A stretch of 64,000 nt of DNA from Butyricimonas faecihominis (lineage in GTDB: Bacteria; Bacteroidota; Bacteroidia; Bacteroidales; Marinifilaceae): positions 4,221,880 through 4,285,879 of the forward strand of contig NZ_AP028155.1 of NCBI RefSeq assembly GCF_033096445.1, written 5' to 3'. Below the pieces are notes generated by a model. The model was not told the DNA's origin. It ran no database searches and was given only the letters and a program-made list of their open reading frames with translations. The translations under genes were made by a program, and so were the position numbers. This document shows positions 18,758 through 28,500 of the stretch, one piece after another. Numbering within the stretch: the stretch's first letter is position 1; every line of letters begins with the position of its first letter.

Positions 18758-19651
18758 ATGAAATTATTAGTTAATCTATGTTCGTATTTGGGATATGGAA
18801 TGTTGTGGGGAGTTAGTTTTTTACCTTTACCCGTGATGTATCTGGTGACAGATGTGTTGTTCGTTATTTTGTTTTATGGTGTTCATTATCGTCGGAAAGT
18901 GGTCGATATGAATTTGCGGAATTCTTTCCCGGAGAAGAGCGAGGAAGAGCGAAAGCGAATCGCCCGGAAGTACTATCGCCATTTGTGTGATACTTTTGCC
19001 GAGTTTTATAAATTGTGGCATATCTCGGAGGACGAAATCAAGAGGCGTTGTGTGATGGTGAATATGGATGTACCGCACCGTTATTTCGAACAAGGACGTA
19101 GCGTGATTGCTTTTTCCGGGCATTACGGGAATTGGGAGATGATGTATTCTTATAAGTTGTGGGAGAAGGATGTCGAATTGATCCCGATTTATAAGCCGAT
19201 ACATAATAAGGTGTTTGATCGGATGACTTGTAAGATCAGGAGCCGCTTCGGGGCCACGCCTTTGGCAAAAGCGGATACGCTACGGGTGATGTTGAGGAAT
19301 CAACAGGAGGGAAAGATTACGATGACCGGGTTTATTGGTGACCAGACACCTAATAAACGCTCTCTTCATTTCTGGACTCGTTTCTTGAATCAAGACACGG
19401 CCGTACTGGAGGGAACGGAAAGGATCGCCCGGAAGTTAAACCAGCCGGTGGTTTTCGTGAATATGCGTAAGGTGAAACGGGGCTATTATCATGCCGAGTT
19501 TTACGATCTTTGTTCCGACCCGCAAAGTCTGGAACCGGGGGAGTTGACTCGTATGCACATCCAGATGCTGGAACGTTTTATCCGGGAGGAACCGGCGTAT
19601 TGGTTATGGTCACATCGGAGGTGGAAACATAAAAGGGCGGTTGTAGCGTAA
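18758..19651 (+). CDS. Lysophospholipid/lipid A acyltransferase (LpxL/HtrB-like)
   Basis: Inner-membrane-associated acyltransferase of 297 residues, probably adding a secondary acyl chain to lipid A. The first 45 residues hold two hydrophobic segments ('YLGYGMLWGVSFLPLPVMYL' and 'VLFVILFYGVHY'). The catalytic HX4E/D motif is 'GHYGNWE' with H122 and E127. The downstream block 'TGFIGDQTPN' matches the family's 'ADQ' motif region, and 'TRFLNQDTAVLEGTERIARKLNQPVVFV' and the C-terminal 'YWLWSHRRWK' are highly characteristic. The gene stands alone with its own promoter upstream and a large palindrome downstream. The acceptor could also be another lysolipid, as the family is diverse. Confidence 0.9.
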   Translation: MKLLVNLCSYLGYGMLWGVSFLPLPVMYLVTDVLFVILFYGVHYRRKVVDMNLRNSFPEKSEEERKRIARKYYRHLCDTFAEFYKLWHISEDEIKRRCVMVNMDVPHRYFEQGRSVIAFSGHYGNWEMMYSYKLWEKDVELIPIYKPIHNKVFDRMTCKIRSRFGATPLAKADTLRVMLRNQQEGKITMTGFIGDQTPNKRSLHFWTRFLNQDTAVLEGTERIARKLNQPVVFVNMRKVKRGYYHAEFYDLCSDPQSLEPGELTRMHIQMLERFIREEPAYWLWSHRRWKHKRAVVA

Positions 19652-19655
19652 AAAA

Positions 19656-19843
19656 GAGGGTGTGTCAAAAGTCATTTTTCAAACTCCCTCCCCCCTTCGG
19701 GGTACTCCCTCTATAAACAGAGGGAGAGTTGAAATACTTCCTGTCTTCGGGAAGAGTCACCAGCTCCTCCTCTGTTTATAGAGGAGGTGGCACGAAGTGA
19801 CGGAGGAGTTTTTTTCCGATAAAATGACTTTTGACACACTCTC
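19656..19843. repeat. Large mosaic intergenic palindrome (terminator or MITE-like), copy 2
   Basis: The ends are near-perfect 23-bp inverted repeats: GAGGGTGTGTCAAAAGTCATTTT at the left and its complement (one mismatch) at 19821-19843. Inside are two further hairpins, CTCCCTCT/AGAGGGAG and CCTCCTCT/AGAGGAGG, which are also mutually complementary. It fills the gap between the convergent acyltransferase and GGGtGRT genes and would end both transcripts. No target duplication is obvious. The outer ends are related to the palindrome at 13769. Confidence 0.7.
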
Positions 19844-19867
19844 TTTTTATGCAGTGATGTTTTAACA

Positions 19868-20866
19868 CTATTTCATTGCTTCCTCGATAGAAACAGCAAC
19901 AGCAACGGTGGCTCCAACCATCGGATTGTTACCCATTCCAAGGAATCCCATCATTTCCACGTGGGCGGGAACGGAGGATGAACCCGCAAATTGGGCGTCT
20001 CCGTGCATCCGGCCAAGCGTGTCGGTGAAACCATAGCTAGCCGGTCCGGCAGCCATGTTGTCTGGGTGAAGGGTACGTCCGGTACCACCACCAGAGGCAA
20101 CAGAGAAGTATTTTCTTCCGGTTTCCATACACTCTTTTTTGTAGGTTCCGGCAACCGGGTGTTGGAAACGAGTCGGGTTGGTTGAGTTTCCGGTGATGGA
20201 AACGTCTACACCCTCGTGACGCATGATAGCTACGCCTTCCCGAACATCGTCAGCCCCGTAACATCTTACTTGGGCACGTTCGCCTTTAGAATATGCTTTT
20301 TCTTTCACGATTTTCAGTTCTCCGGTGTAGTAGTCGAATTCGGTTTGCACGTAAGTGAAGCCGTTGATGCGGGAGATAATCATGGCAGCGTCTTTACCCA
20401 AACCGTTCAAGATTACTTTCAACGGTTGTTGACGTACTTTGTTTGCTGATTTTGCGATACCGATGGCACCTTCTGCCGCGGCGAAAGATTCGTGTCCAGC
20501 AAGGAATGCAAAGCATTTGGTTTCTTCACGGAGTAACATGGCAGCCAAGTTTCCATGGCCTAAACCCACTTTACGATCGGCAGCAACAGATCCGGGAATA
20601 CAGAATGACTGTAAACCTTCTCCGATTGCTTCTGCGGCTTCAGCAGCTTTTTTGCATCCTTTTTTGATTGCGATAGCTGCACCGACTACATAAGCCCAAG
20701 CTGCATTTTCGAATGCGATGGGTTGAATATCTTTACACATTTTGTAGGGGTCGATCCCTTTGGCATCACAGATGGCTTTTGCCTCTTCGATGTCTTTTAT
20801 TCCGTAATTATTTAGAACCGTGTTAATTTGATTAATCCGACGGTCGTAACTTTCAAATAAAGCCAT
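19868..20866 (-). CDS. GGGtGRT family protein
   Basis: A 332-residue cytoplasmic protein recognised by its name-giving motif, 'SGGGTGRTLHP', near residue 257. There is no signal peptide or membrane segment. Alternating Gly-rich and hydrophobic blocks ('PVAGTYKKEC', 'GFLGMGNNPMVGATVAVAVSIEEAMK') run to the end. Family members are found next to a NifU/IscU-like scaffold gene, as here (20976-21668, same strand, 109 nt upstream), and this linkage is the only functional clue. An Fe-S or redox-related role is plausible, but the biochemical function is not established as far as I know. Confidence 0.85.
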   Translation of the reverse strand: MALFESYDRRINQINTVLNNYGIKDIEEAKAICDAKGIDPYKMCKDIQPIAFENAAWAYVVGAAIAIKKGCKKAAEAAEAIGEGLQSFCIPGSVAADRKVGLGHGNLAAMLLREETKCFAFLAGHESFAAAEGAIGIAKSANKVRQQPLKVILNGLGKDAAMIISRINGFTYVQTEFDYYTGELKIVKEKAYSKGERAQVRCYGADDVREGVAIMRHEGVDVSITGNSTNPTRFQHPVAGTYKKECMETGRKYFSVASGGGTGRTLHPDNMAAGPASYGFTDTLGRMHGDAQFAGSSSVPAHVEMMGFLGMGNNPMVGATVAVAVSIEEAMK

Positions 20867-20891
20867 AATTAATTTTAGATTTAATGATTAC

Positions 20892-20909
20892 AAAGTCGCG
20901 GGCGACTTT
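20892..20909 (-). promoter_or_regulatory. Hairpin between the NifU-like and GGGtGRT genes
   Basis: Perfect 8-bp arms AAAGTCGC and GCGACTTT with a 2-nt centre lie in the 109-nt intercistronic gap. On the minus strand it is followed by GTAATC and not by a T run, so it is more likely an mRNA-stability or partial-termination element than a full terminator. Confidence 0.45.
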
Positions 20910-20975
20910 TGTGATTTCAGATTTTTTGATTAGGTGATAATCACTTAATCATAAATCGTAAATCACTAAATTGTT

Positions 20976-21668
20976 TTATTCTTGACGCGGATCGATGTAT
21001 TTTACTGCATCCGCAAAACGACCGTATGATCCTGTTGCTTTTTCGACAGCTTCTTTGGGATCAATACCTTTTTTCAACATATCGGTAAATTTACCCAAGT
21101 GGATGAATTCGTAACCGATGACTTCTCCGTCTTCATCAAGCCCCATACGGGTTACATAACCTTCGGCCATTTCAAGGTAACGGGTACCTTTGGCTTTGGT
21201 TCCGAACATGGTTCCTACTTGACTTCTCATGCCTTTACCCAAGTCTTCGAGGCTGGCCCCGATGGGAAGTCCGCCTTCCGAGAAAGCACTTTGGCTACGG
21301 CCGTAAACGATTTGCAGGAAGAGTTCGCGCATAGCTGTGTTGATGGCATCACAAACGAGGTCCGTGTTCAAGGCTTCCAGTAAAGTTTTGCCCGGTAAAA
21401 TCTCGGAGGCCATAGCCGCGGAGTGGGTCATTCCGGAGCAACCGATCGTCTCGATCAATGCTTCTTCGATAATCCCGTCCTTGATGTTCAAGGTCAATTT
21501 ACAAGCTCCCTGTTGTGGGGCACACCAGCCGATACCGTGAGTCAATCCTGAAATGTCCTTGATCTCTTTGGAACGAACCCATTTCCCTTCTTCCGGGATA
21601 GGTGCCGGACCGTGATTCGGTCCTTTTTTCACAACACACATGTGTTGTACTTCATGTGAGTAAATCAT
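20976..21668 (-). CDS. NifU/IscU-like iron-sulfur cluster assembly scaffold protein
   Basis: A 230-residue cytoplasmic protein related to the Fe-S scaffold IscU/NifU N-terminal domain. Candidate cluster-ligand cysteines occur in the expected places: 'GIGWCAPQQGACKL', then 'IETIGCSGMTHSA', then 'NTDLVCDAINTAMRELF'. The 'GCSG' block aligns with the scaffold's first ligand motif. It is longer than IscU (about 130 residues), with an added C-terminal part ('GRFADAVKYIDPRQE'). The GGGtGRT gene follows on the same strand. A -7-type promoter lies 58 nt upstream of the ATG. It probably serves a dedicated cluster transfer to its partner rather than general assembly (inference). Confidence 0.85.
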   Translation of the reverse strand: MIYSHEVQHMCVVKKGPNHGPAPIPEEGKWVRSKEIKDISGLTHGIGWCAPQQGACKLTLNIKDGIIEEALIETIGCSGMTHSAAMASEILPGKTLLEALNTDLVCDAINTAMRELFLQIVYGRSQSAFSEGGLPIGASLEDLGKGMRSQVGTMFGTKAKGTRYLEMAEGYVTRMGLDEDGEVIGYEFIHLGKFTDMLKKGIDPKEAVEKATGSYGRFADAVKYIDPRQE

Positions 21669-21726
21669 TGTTTTTGTTTTTTTGTTGATATATTGTTAAA
21701 TACCTTGTCTTTGTTTTAAAGTCGGG

Positions 21727-21734
21727 CAAAATTA
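21727..21734 (-). promoter_or_regulatory. -7 element upstream of the NifU-like gene
   Basis: TAATTTTG on the minus strand matches TAnnTTTG, giving a leader of about 55 nt. The -33 region is T-rich but has no clear TTG at the expected distance. Confidence 0.5.
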
Positions 21735-21861
21735 ACACATTTGTTTTGGATAAAAAACATCTTATAAAACATAAAATCGTGCATACGTTTGCATGATAAA
21801 ATATTGTAATATAGTGTATTATTGGTGGAGTTTCAATGGAAAGGAAATAATGATTGTTGTG

Positions 21862-21893
21862 TTTGGCTTTTTGTTTCTTTATGCCTAGTTTTG
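21862..21893 (+). promoter_or_regulatory. Bacteroidetes-type promoter of the alkaline phosphatase gene
   Basis: TTTG (21862-21865), exactly 20 nt, then TAGTTTTG (21886-21893): a full match to the -33/-7 consensus. The ATG is at 21913. Confidence 0.8.
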
Positions 21894-21912
21894 AGGAATA
21901 AAATGTAAGAGG

Positions 21913-23310
21913 ATGAGAAAGTTGTTATTTATTTGGCTTGTTGGAGTATTGGTTTTCCTTTTCGAAAGTTGTAGCGAGCCCCGGCAGGTAAAGTACGTGT
22001 TCTATTTTATCGGTGATGGTATGGGGGTCAATCAGGTGAACGGGACAGAAATGTTTCTGGCCGAGTTGGATAGTGTTATCGGGGTGAAAGGGCTGAATTT
22101 TGCCAGTTTCCCGGTTCGTAATTACGCAACGACTTATTCTTCTTATAATGGTGTTACTTGCTCCGCTGCCGCCGGAACAGCCTTGGCTACCGGGGAGAAG
22201 ACGAAGAATGGCACGATCGGGATGGATAAGGAACAGAAAGAGCCTTTATATAGTGTTGCCGTACGGGCAAAAGAAGCCGGACGTAAAGTGGGAATCATTA
22301 CTAGTGTCGGGATGAATCATGCCACTCCGGCGGCGTTTTACGGGCATCAGCCCCGGCGGACGATGTATTTCGAGTTGGGGAAAGATGCCATCAAGGCCGG
22401 GTTTGATTTATATGGCGGTGGAGGTATTATTCAATCCGTATCCCCGAAAGATTCCACGAATCTTTTTGATTTGTTGCATGAGTCGGGATATTTGGTTGTT
22501 CGGGGAAACGAGATGTTTCGGGAAAAGATGGTTGAGTTGTCTAAACTGGTGGTCATTCAAGGCGGATTACAGACAACGTTACCTTACGCGATAGATCGGG
22601 AAGAGGATGATTTCACGTTAAGTCAGATGACGGAAGGGGCGATAGATTTTTTGAGCCGGGGAAAACAGGGTTTTTTCCTAATGGTGGAGGGTGGTTTGAT
22701 TGATTATGCTTGTCATGTGAATGATGCTGCCACGGCTTTTCGAGAAGTGGAAGATTTTGCTGATGCGGTACAAAAAGCATACGAGTTTTATTTGAAACAT
22801 CCGGATGAGACGTTGATCGTGGTTACTGCCGATCACGAGACGGGAGGCATCGTTCTCGGGACTGGCTCGTATCAATTGAATCTTCGGGTATTGGAGAATC
22901 AGAGGGTGTCTCTGGAGAAATTGACTCGTGAGATTCGGGAATTACGAGATATGAAGAGTAATCAGGTGGCGTGGGAGGATGTGCAGGAGCTTCTGGCGAA
23001 GAATTTAGGTTTCTGGAATACCGTAAATTTATCAACGGAAGACGAACAGGCCTTGAAGAATTGTTATCGGGAAACATTCTCGGGCAAGACCGTTGAAATG
23101 GTTAAAAATTTGTATTCGGAGAATGAGCCGATCGCTCAATTGTCCATCAATATACTGAATCGTCTTGCCAAAATTAGCTGGGCCAGCGGGGGGCATTCGG
23201 CGGGAGTTGTTCCGGTATATGCAATCGGGGTTGGTGCGGAATGGTTTAATGGACGCTTGGATAACACGGATATTCCTAGAATAATTGAGGCTTTGGCAAA
23301 ATATGAGTAG
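21913..23310 (+). CDS. Alkaline phosphatase
   Basis: Periplasmic or envelope phosphomonoesterase of the PhoA superfamily, 465 residues. The N-terminus is a hydrophobic signal ending 'LFESC', which may act as a weak lipobox. Core motifs: 'FYFIGDGMG' (metal ligand D35), the nucleophile S84 in 'VTCSAAAGTALATG', 'HATPAAFYGH', 'MVEGGLIDYACHVND', 'VVTADHETGG' (metal ligands Asp and His), and 'SWASGGHSAGVVPVYAIG' near the end, which supplies a further metal-binding His. The residue before the nucleophile is Cys, where the E. coli enzyme has Asp. It has its own strong promoter, and the sigma gene that follows begins 105 nt later as a separate unit. Confidence 0.93.
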   Translation: MRKLLFIWLVGVLVFLFESCSEPRQVKYVFYFIGDGMGVNQVNGTEMFLAELDSVIGVKGLNFASFPVRNYATTYSSYNGVTCSAAAGTALATGEKTKNGTIGMDKEQKEPLYSVAVRAKEAGRKVGIITSVGMNHATPAAFYGHQPRRTMYFELGKDAIKAGFDLYGGGGIIQSVSPKDSTNLFDLLHESGYLVVRGNEMFREKMVELSKLVVIQGGLQTTLPYAIDREEDDFTLSQMTEGAIDFLSRGKQGFFLMVEGGLIDYACHVNDAATAFREVEDFADAVQKAYEFYLKHPDETLIVVTADHETGGIVLGTGSYQLNLRVLENQRVSLEKLTREIRELRDMKSNQVAWEDVQELLAKNLGFWNTVNLSTEDEQALKNCYRETFSGKTVEMVKNLYSENEPIAQLSINILNRLAKISWASGGHSAGVVPVYAIGVGAEWFNGRLDNTDIPRIIEALAKYE

Positions 23311-23415
23311 TATTTAATTAACAATGTTTATTTTTTATTAGATGTTATTGGGTGGCGTGGTGTCGTTGAATTTAATTCCTTTATCAGTTTTTATTTCGTC
23401 AATAAAATTGATAGA

Positions 23416-23970
23416 ATGGAAAAGCGAGAGATTACTGGAGTACAAGGTCAAGTTAACAATATTGAGGTAATATTCAAAGAGTATTATGGCTCTCTTTGTT
23501 ATTTCGCTTCCCAGTTCTTGAAAAACGAGGAGGTGATAGAGGATCTTGTACAAGATGTTTTTATCGCTCTGTTGGAGAAAAAGATGCTTTTTCAATCCGA
23601 AGTACATTTGAAAAATTTCTTGTATTTATCCATTCGGAATTCTTGTTTAAATTATATCCGCAATACCCGTTCGAAAGATCGGTATATTGCTTCATTGGCT
23701 CATGAAGAACAGACTGAAGATTTCGAGGAAAGCATTATTTTAGCTGAAATTCATAGAGAATTGGCCGCTGCTGTTGAAAAATTGCCGGAGGAGTGCCGGA
23801 AGGTCTTTCAGCTTTGTTATTTTCAAGGGTTGGATAATGAAAGTGCCGCACAAGAACTTGGATTGAGTGTTAATACTGTAAAAGCACAAAAGGCTCGCGG
23901 AAAAAAGATTTTAAGAGAAAATTTGAAAGATATTTTCCCATTATTAATGTTACTAAATCCCTTGTTCTAA
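23416..23970 (+). CDS. ECF RNA polymerase sigma factor (FecI/SigK-like)
   Basis: A 184-residue extracytoplasmic-function sigma factor. Region 2 spans about residues 18-85 ('YYGSLCYFASQFLKNEEVIEDLVQDVFIALLEKK', with the DxxQD-like core-binding helix). Region 4 spans about 120-172 ('LPEECRKVFQLCYFQGLDNESAAQELGLSVNTVKAQKARGKKIL', a helix-turn-helix). The membrane anti-sigma FecR follows 110 nt downstream, and then a SusC with an STN signalling domain. This is the standard trans-envelope switch for a Sus-like locus: SusC binds substrate, FecR releases sigma, and sigma transcribes susC onward. It should recognise a promoter in the 25284-25513 gap. Confidence 0.93.
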   Translation: MEKREITGVQGQVNNIEVIFKEYYGSLCYFASQFLKNEEVIEDLVQDVFIALLEKKMLFQSEVHLKNFLYLSIRNSCLNYIRNTRSKDRYIASLAHEEQTEDFEESIILAEIHRELAAAVEKLPEECRKVFQLCYFQGLDNESAAQELGLSVNTVKAQKARGKKILRENLKDIFPLLMLLNPLF

Positions 23971-24079
23971 GGGATAAACGTGGTGTGTGAAAATTAGGCG
24001 TAGGTGTGAATTGTATTTTTTTTGAAAAAAATGCGATCCCGTTTAATCCTTTCGAGGTAGGGTTGTGTAATAATAATGT

Positions 24080-25246
24080 ATGAAAAATAGTATTAACACA
24101 TATCCGTATGACATTGCCGCGATAATATTAGCTTATTTGCGGAGTGAAATAGATGAGAAAGGACAACAAAAACTAGATGCATGGTTGGAGGAGGCCGATT
24201 CTCATAAAGCTCTTTTTGCCCGGATTCAGGATGAAGCGATGCAATATGAAGACATTCAGAAAATATTGTCTTATGATGCTGGCGGAGCATGGCAGATCGT
24301 GAAACAAAAAGCAGCCCGGAGAAGGAGAAAACGTTTGATGAGGGTATATCAAGTTGCGGTTTCTGTTGTGGTTGTTTTGGGAGTGGCAATCGCTTTCTTG
24401 TTGAAGGAAGAGGCTACTGTTGTTCCGGTTGCCAAGGTGGAAGAGATTACTCCGGGGCGTTCCATTGCTAAACTGACTGTCGCATCAGGGGACGTCTATC
24501 ATTTGGATTCATTGAATCAGGTCGATCTCGTTACTTCTTTGGCAGAAAATAACGGAAAAGAGGTTGTTTTTACAGATCGACAATTGGAGGAAAGTGTGAG
24601 AGAAATAAGGTATAATAAAGTCGAGATTCCAAGAGGGGGAGAGTATCAGATTGTGTTGGGAGATGGAACCCGGGTGTATTTGAATGCACAGACGGAACTT
24701 CGTTTCCCGGAAAGTTTTGCTAATAGCGAGCAGCGTTTGGTATATTTGACCGGGGAGGCTTATTTCGAGGTGGCTAAAAATCCGTCCAAGCCTTTTATCG
24801 TACAATGTAAGGATTATGCGGTGAAGGTTTTGGGAACTTCGTTTAACGTGAATAGTTACGAGGGAGACGAAACTTCTAAAACAACGTTGGCTACCGGTAA
24901 GGTCGAAATTGATATGGATGGGAAACAGACGATTTTGAATCCTGGTCAACAGGCGATTATAAAAGATGGAGAAGTGAACGTGAGGGAAGTGGATGTTGAG
25001 GTGTACACGACTTGGATGTATGAGAATTTCCGGTTTAAAAGTGAAAGTATTCAGGAGATTATGACGAAACTTTCTCGCTGGTACACGATAGATGTGTTCT
25101 ATATGAACGAGGCTGTCAAAAATTATCACTTTACCGGTTACTTGCCTCGTTATGCCAAGATTGCTGATGTGTTGGAATTATTGAGTTTAACAACAAATAT
25201 AAAATTTGATGTAAAGGGTAGAACAGTGACAGTAATGGAGAAGTAG
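24080..25246 (+). CDS. FecR-family transmembrane anti-sigma factor
   Basis: Inner-membrane regulator of 388 residues paired with the preceding sigma factor. The cytoplasmic part (about 1-90) would hold sigma, and one membrane helix follows ('VAVSVVVVLGVAIAFLL'). The periplasmic FecR domain (about 175-275) contains 'IPRGGEYQIVLGDGTRVYLNAQTELRFP' and 'GEAYFEVAKNPSKPFIV'. The C-terminal DUF4974 domain ('FRFKSESIQEIMTKLSRWYTIDVFY...') contacts the STN domain of the receptor. The order sigma-FecR-SusC is the usual one. A hairpin lies 8 nt after the stop. Confidence 0.93.
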   Translation: MKNSINTYPYDIAAIILAYLRSEIDEKGQQKLDAWLEEADSHKALFARIQDEAMQYEDIQKILSYDAGGAWQIVKQKAARRRRKRLMRVYQVAVSVVVVLGVAIAFLLKEEATVVPVAKVEEITPGRSIAKLTVASGDVYHLDSLNQVDLVTSLAENNGKEVVFTDRQLEESVREIRYNKVEIPRGGEYQIVLGDGTRVYLNAQTELRFPESFANSEQRLVYLTGEAYFEVAKNPSKPFIVQCKDYAVKVLGTSFNVNSYEGDETSKTTLATGKVEIDMDGKQTILNPGQQAIIKDGEVNVREVDVEVYTTWMYENFRFKSESIQEIMTKLSRWYTIDVFYMNEAVKNYHFTGYLPRYAKIADVLELLSLTTNIKFDVKGRTVTVMEK

Positions 25247-25253
25247 TGAAATA

Positions 25254-25283
25254 GTAAAGCCGAAGCTGCAACTTCGACTTTAC
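25254..25283 (+). promoter_or_regulatory. Hairpin directly after FecR
   Basis: Arms GTAAAGCCGAAG and CTTCGACTTTAC with one mismatch and a 6-nt loop. There is no T run after it, so it is a weak terminator or RNA-processing site separating the regulator genes from the susC transcript. The mirror locus has a different hairpin at the same relative place (45631-45652). Confidence 0.5.
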
Positions 25284-25445
25284 AAAAATGTGTACTAAAA
25301 TAAACCCAAAGGGGATTTCACAAATATACTTGATTTTTCTCCAAAACAAAATGATGTGTCTCAAACAATGGAAAATAATTTCATTGAAGGTGCGTGTTAT
25401 GTTTGAATTTTTAAGTTTTAATAAACATCAATTGCTTGGGCCAGA

Positions 25446-25466
25446 GGCAAATTCTTTGAATTTGCC
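25446..25466 (+). promoter_or_regulatory. Perfect hairpin in the susC leader
   Basis: GGCAAATTC, TTT, GAATTTGCC: a perfect 9-bp inverted repeat 48 nt before the preferred susC ATG at 25514. It could be an operator or a leader structure. The rest of the 25284-25513 gap is AT-rich and probably holds the ECF promoter, which I cannot pinpoint. Confidence 0.45.
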
Positions 25467-25513
25467 GAAACGTCCGGGTGTATGTGTGCAAAAATGACCT
25501 AAATAAATTATCA

Positions 25514-28500
25514 ATGAAAAGTAAAATTAGAAACTGGGTGATCAGATGTGGCAAACTATCATTAGGCTGCAAACTAATGGTGGTGTTGTTACTATTTACA
25601 CATTTTGCGTTTTCAAGCGAAAATGCGTTTGGACAACAGACTATTACTGTGCAATTTGAAAAACAGTCATTAAGTGAGGTTTTACAAGTTTTAAAACAAA
25701 AGACTGGTTTTGAATTCCTGTACAATGACGAGGAAATTAAGGGGGTGACGAATATCACCTGTTCTTTCACGAATGCTTCTGTTCAAGAGATTTTGAAATC
25801 TTGCCTTGCCGGAACGAAGTATAATTTTAAGATCGTGGATAATTTGATCGTGATTACTCCGGATGATAAAAAGAAGGATGAGGTGCAGAAAATCGTGGTA
25901 TCAGGTAAGGTGCTGGATGATGGCGGACAAACATTACCGGGAGTGACGATTTTATTGAAGGGAACCACGATAGGGGTGGTAACAGATGTTGATGGTAAGT
26001 TTAAAATCGAATTGCCTAAGCAGGATTCATTGATTTTGCTTTTCTCTTTCGTGGGAATGGAGGTGCGAGAGTTGGATGTGAATAAGATTAAAGATTTGAG
26101 CAAGGAAGTGGTGGTTCACATGAAAGCGGACGTGACGGAGATGGAGGAAGTTGTGGTAACCGGGTATGGACAAATTAAGAAACAAAGTTTTACAGGTAGC
26201 TCCGTGACAGTGAAAAAAGAGGATTTATTAAAAGTTTCACAAACCAATGTGATTGCTGCTTTGCAGACGTTTGATCCTTCTTTTCGTATTCAGACGAATA
26301 ATCAATGGGGATCGGATCCGAATGCGATGCCTGAAATGTATATCCGTGGCCGTTCCGGTATCGGGGTTAAAGAGTTGGATCCGAATTACACGACAAAAGG
26401 TAATTTGGAAAATAACCCGAACTTGCCGACGTTTATCATGGACGGGTTTGAGGTGGATGTACAAAAAGTGTACGATATGGACCCGAACCGGATTGAGAGT
26501 ATCACGATTTTGAAAGATGCTGCTGCAACAGCTATGTACGGTTCTCGTGCAGCTAACGGCGTGGTGGTCATCACGACAGTAGCCCCGAAACCGGGAGAGG
26601 TGACAGTTACTTATTCTTTGACAGGTGGAGTGACTTTCCCGGATTTGTCGGATTATAATTTGGCTAATGCAGAGGAAAAGTTGGAAATTGAACGTCTTGC
26701 GGGACTGTATGACCCGGAAGAAGGAGCCACGAGTATCAGTAAACAGGATGCTTATTGGAGAAGATATAAGAATATAGCAGAAGGAGCGGATACGGATTGG
26801 ATTTCAAAACCGTTGAGAAACGCAGTTACTCATAAACACAGTCTGTATATTGAAGGTGGAAATTCGGATTTGCGTTATGCTTTGGATGCTTCGTTTAACG
26901 GGGACAATGGTGTGATGAAGAAGTCATATCGAAATAGAACCGGAGTCGGTTTCTCCGTGGATTATCGATTGAAAAACTTCCAAGTAAAAAATTATATTTC
27001 TTATGGTTATGTGAAAGCACAGGAATCTCCGTATGGTTCTTTTAGTGATTATACCACGTTGTTACCTTATGACCGTTGCTTTAATGAAGACGGTTCTATG
27101 AGAAAAAAGTTACAATTTACTGAAATTAGGTATCAGAGCGCCTTGAATCCTTTGTATGAGGCTAGTCTGCATAGTTATGATTATGACAAGTATGATGAGA
27201 TTATTGATAATGTCAGCGTGAACTGGTTTATCAATGACTACCTGTCGATGAAAGGACAATTCAGTATTACCAAACAATTTACAAAAGGGGAACGTTTTAT
27301 TGATCCTGAGTCCAATAAATCATCAACCCAAGCCAGTTCCAATGAGTTGCTGACAGGTGATTTGTACGTGGATAAAGGTGAAAGAACTATGTGGGATGCT
27401 CAAGCATTTCTATATTATCAACAGTCGATAGCCAAGAATAATATAAATTTATCTGTGGGATTTAATGCTACTTCTGATTTTACGGAAAGCACGTCTACTC
27501 ATTATCGTGGTTTCCCTTCAGGAGAATTTCATTCTTCTAACTATGCGGCAGAAGTAGTGGATAAACCGACAAAATCACAGAGCCAGACTCGTTTGTTTGG
27601 GGTGATTGCTAGCTTGAACTATACGTATAATGATATTTACTTGTTGGATGCTTCTGCCCGTTTTGACGGTTCTTCTGAATTTGGTTCTAATCAAAAATGG
27701 GCTCCTTTCTGGTCGGGAGGTTTGGGTATCAATATTCATAATTACGGATTTATGCAGAATAATGGTATCTTTAATCAATTAAAAATACGAGCTTCTTATG
27801 GACAGACCGGTAAGGTAAATTTCCCTTCTTATTCAGCAATCACGACTTACGAGGCTCAATTTGATGAATGGTATGTTACAGGTTATGGTGTTAAGCTAAA
27901 AGCTCTTGGAAATGAAGATTTATCTTGGGAAAAGACGAATACGTTCAATCTCGGATTGGATATGCAAGTATGGAATGAACGTGTGACTTTTAGTGCGGAA
28001 TGGTATAATAAGAAAACCATTGATTTGATTACGGATGTAACCGTGCCGACTTCTTCCGGATTCGTTTCTTATAAAGATAATATGGGTGAAATTCGAAATA
28101 GAGGATACGAGTTTAATATTCGTGCCAATATCATCCAGAGAAATGATTTGTTATTTGCTTTATGGGGAAATTTCGCCCATAATAAGAATAAGATTATAAA
28201 AATTTCGGATGCCTTGAAGGCTTATAACGAACAGGTTGATGCATTCTATAATGATCCGAGTAATAACAATGTGGCAGAAGTGAAGACCAAATATGAAGAA
28301 GGAGGATCTACAACTTCTATTTTTGCTATGCGTTCTTTAGGTATTGATCCGGCAAATGGTCAGGAATTGTTTATCACCCGGAATGGAGTTATTACTCACG
28401 AGTGGAGTGGGGCCGATCAGGTAATTGTTGGTAATACGGAACCCAAAGGACAAGGATCATTCGGGTTAAATGCTTCCTATAAAAACTTCTCGCTATTTGC

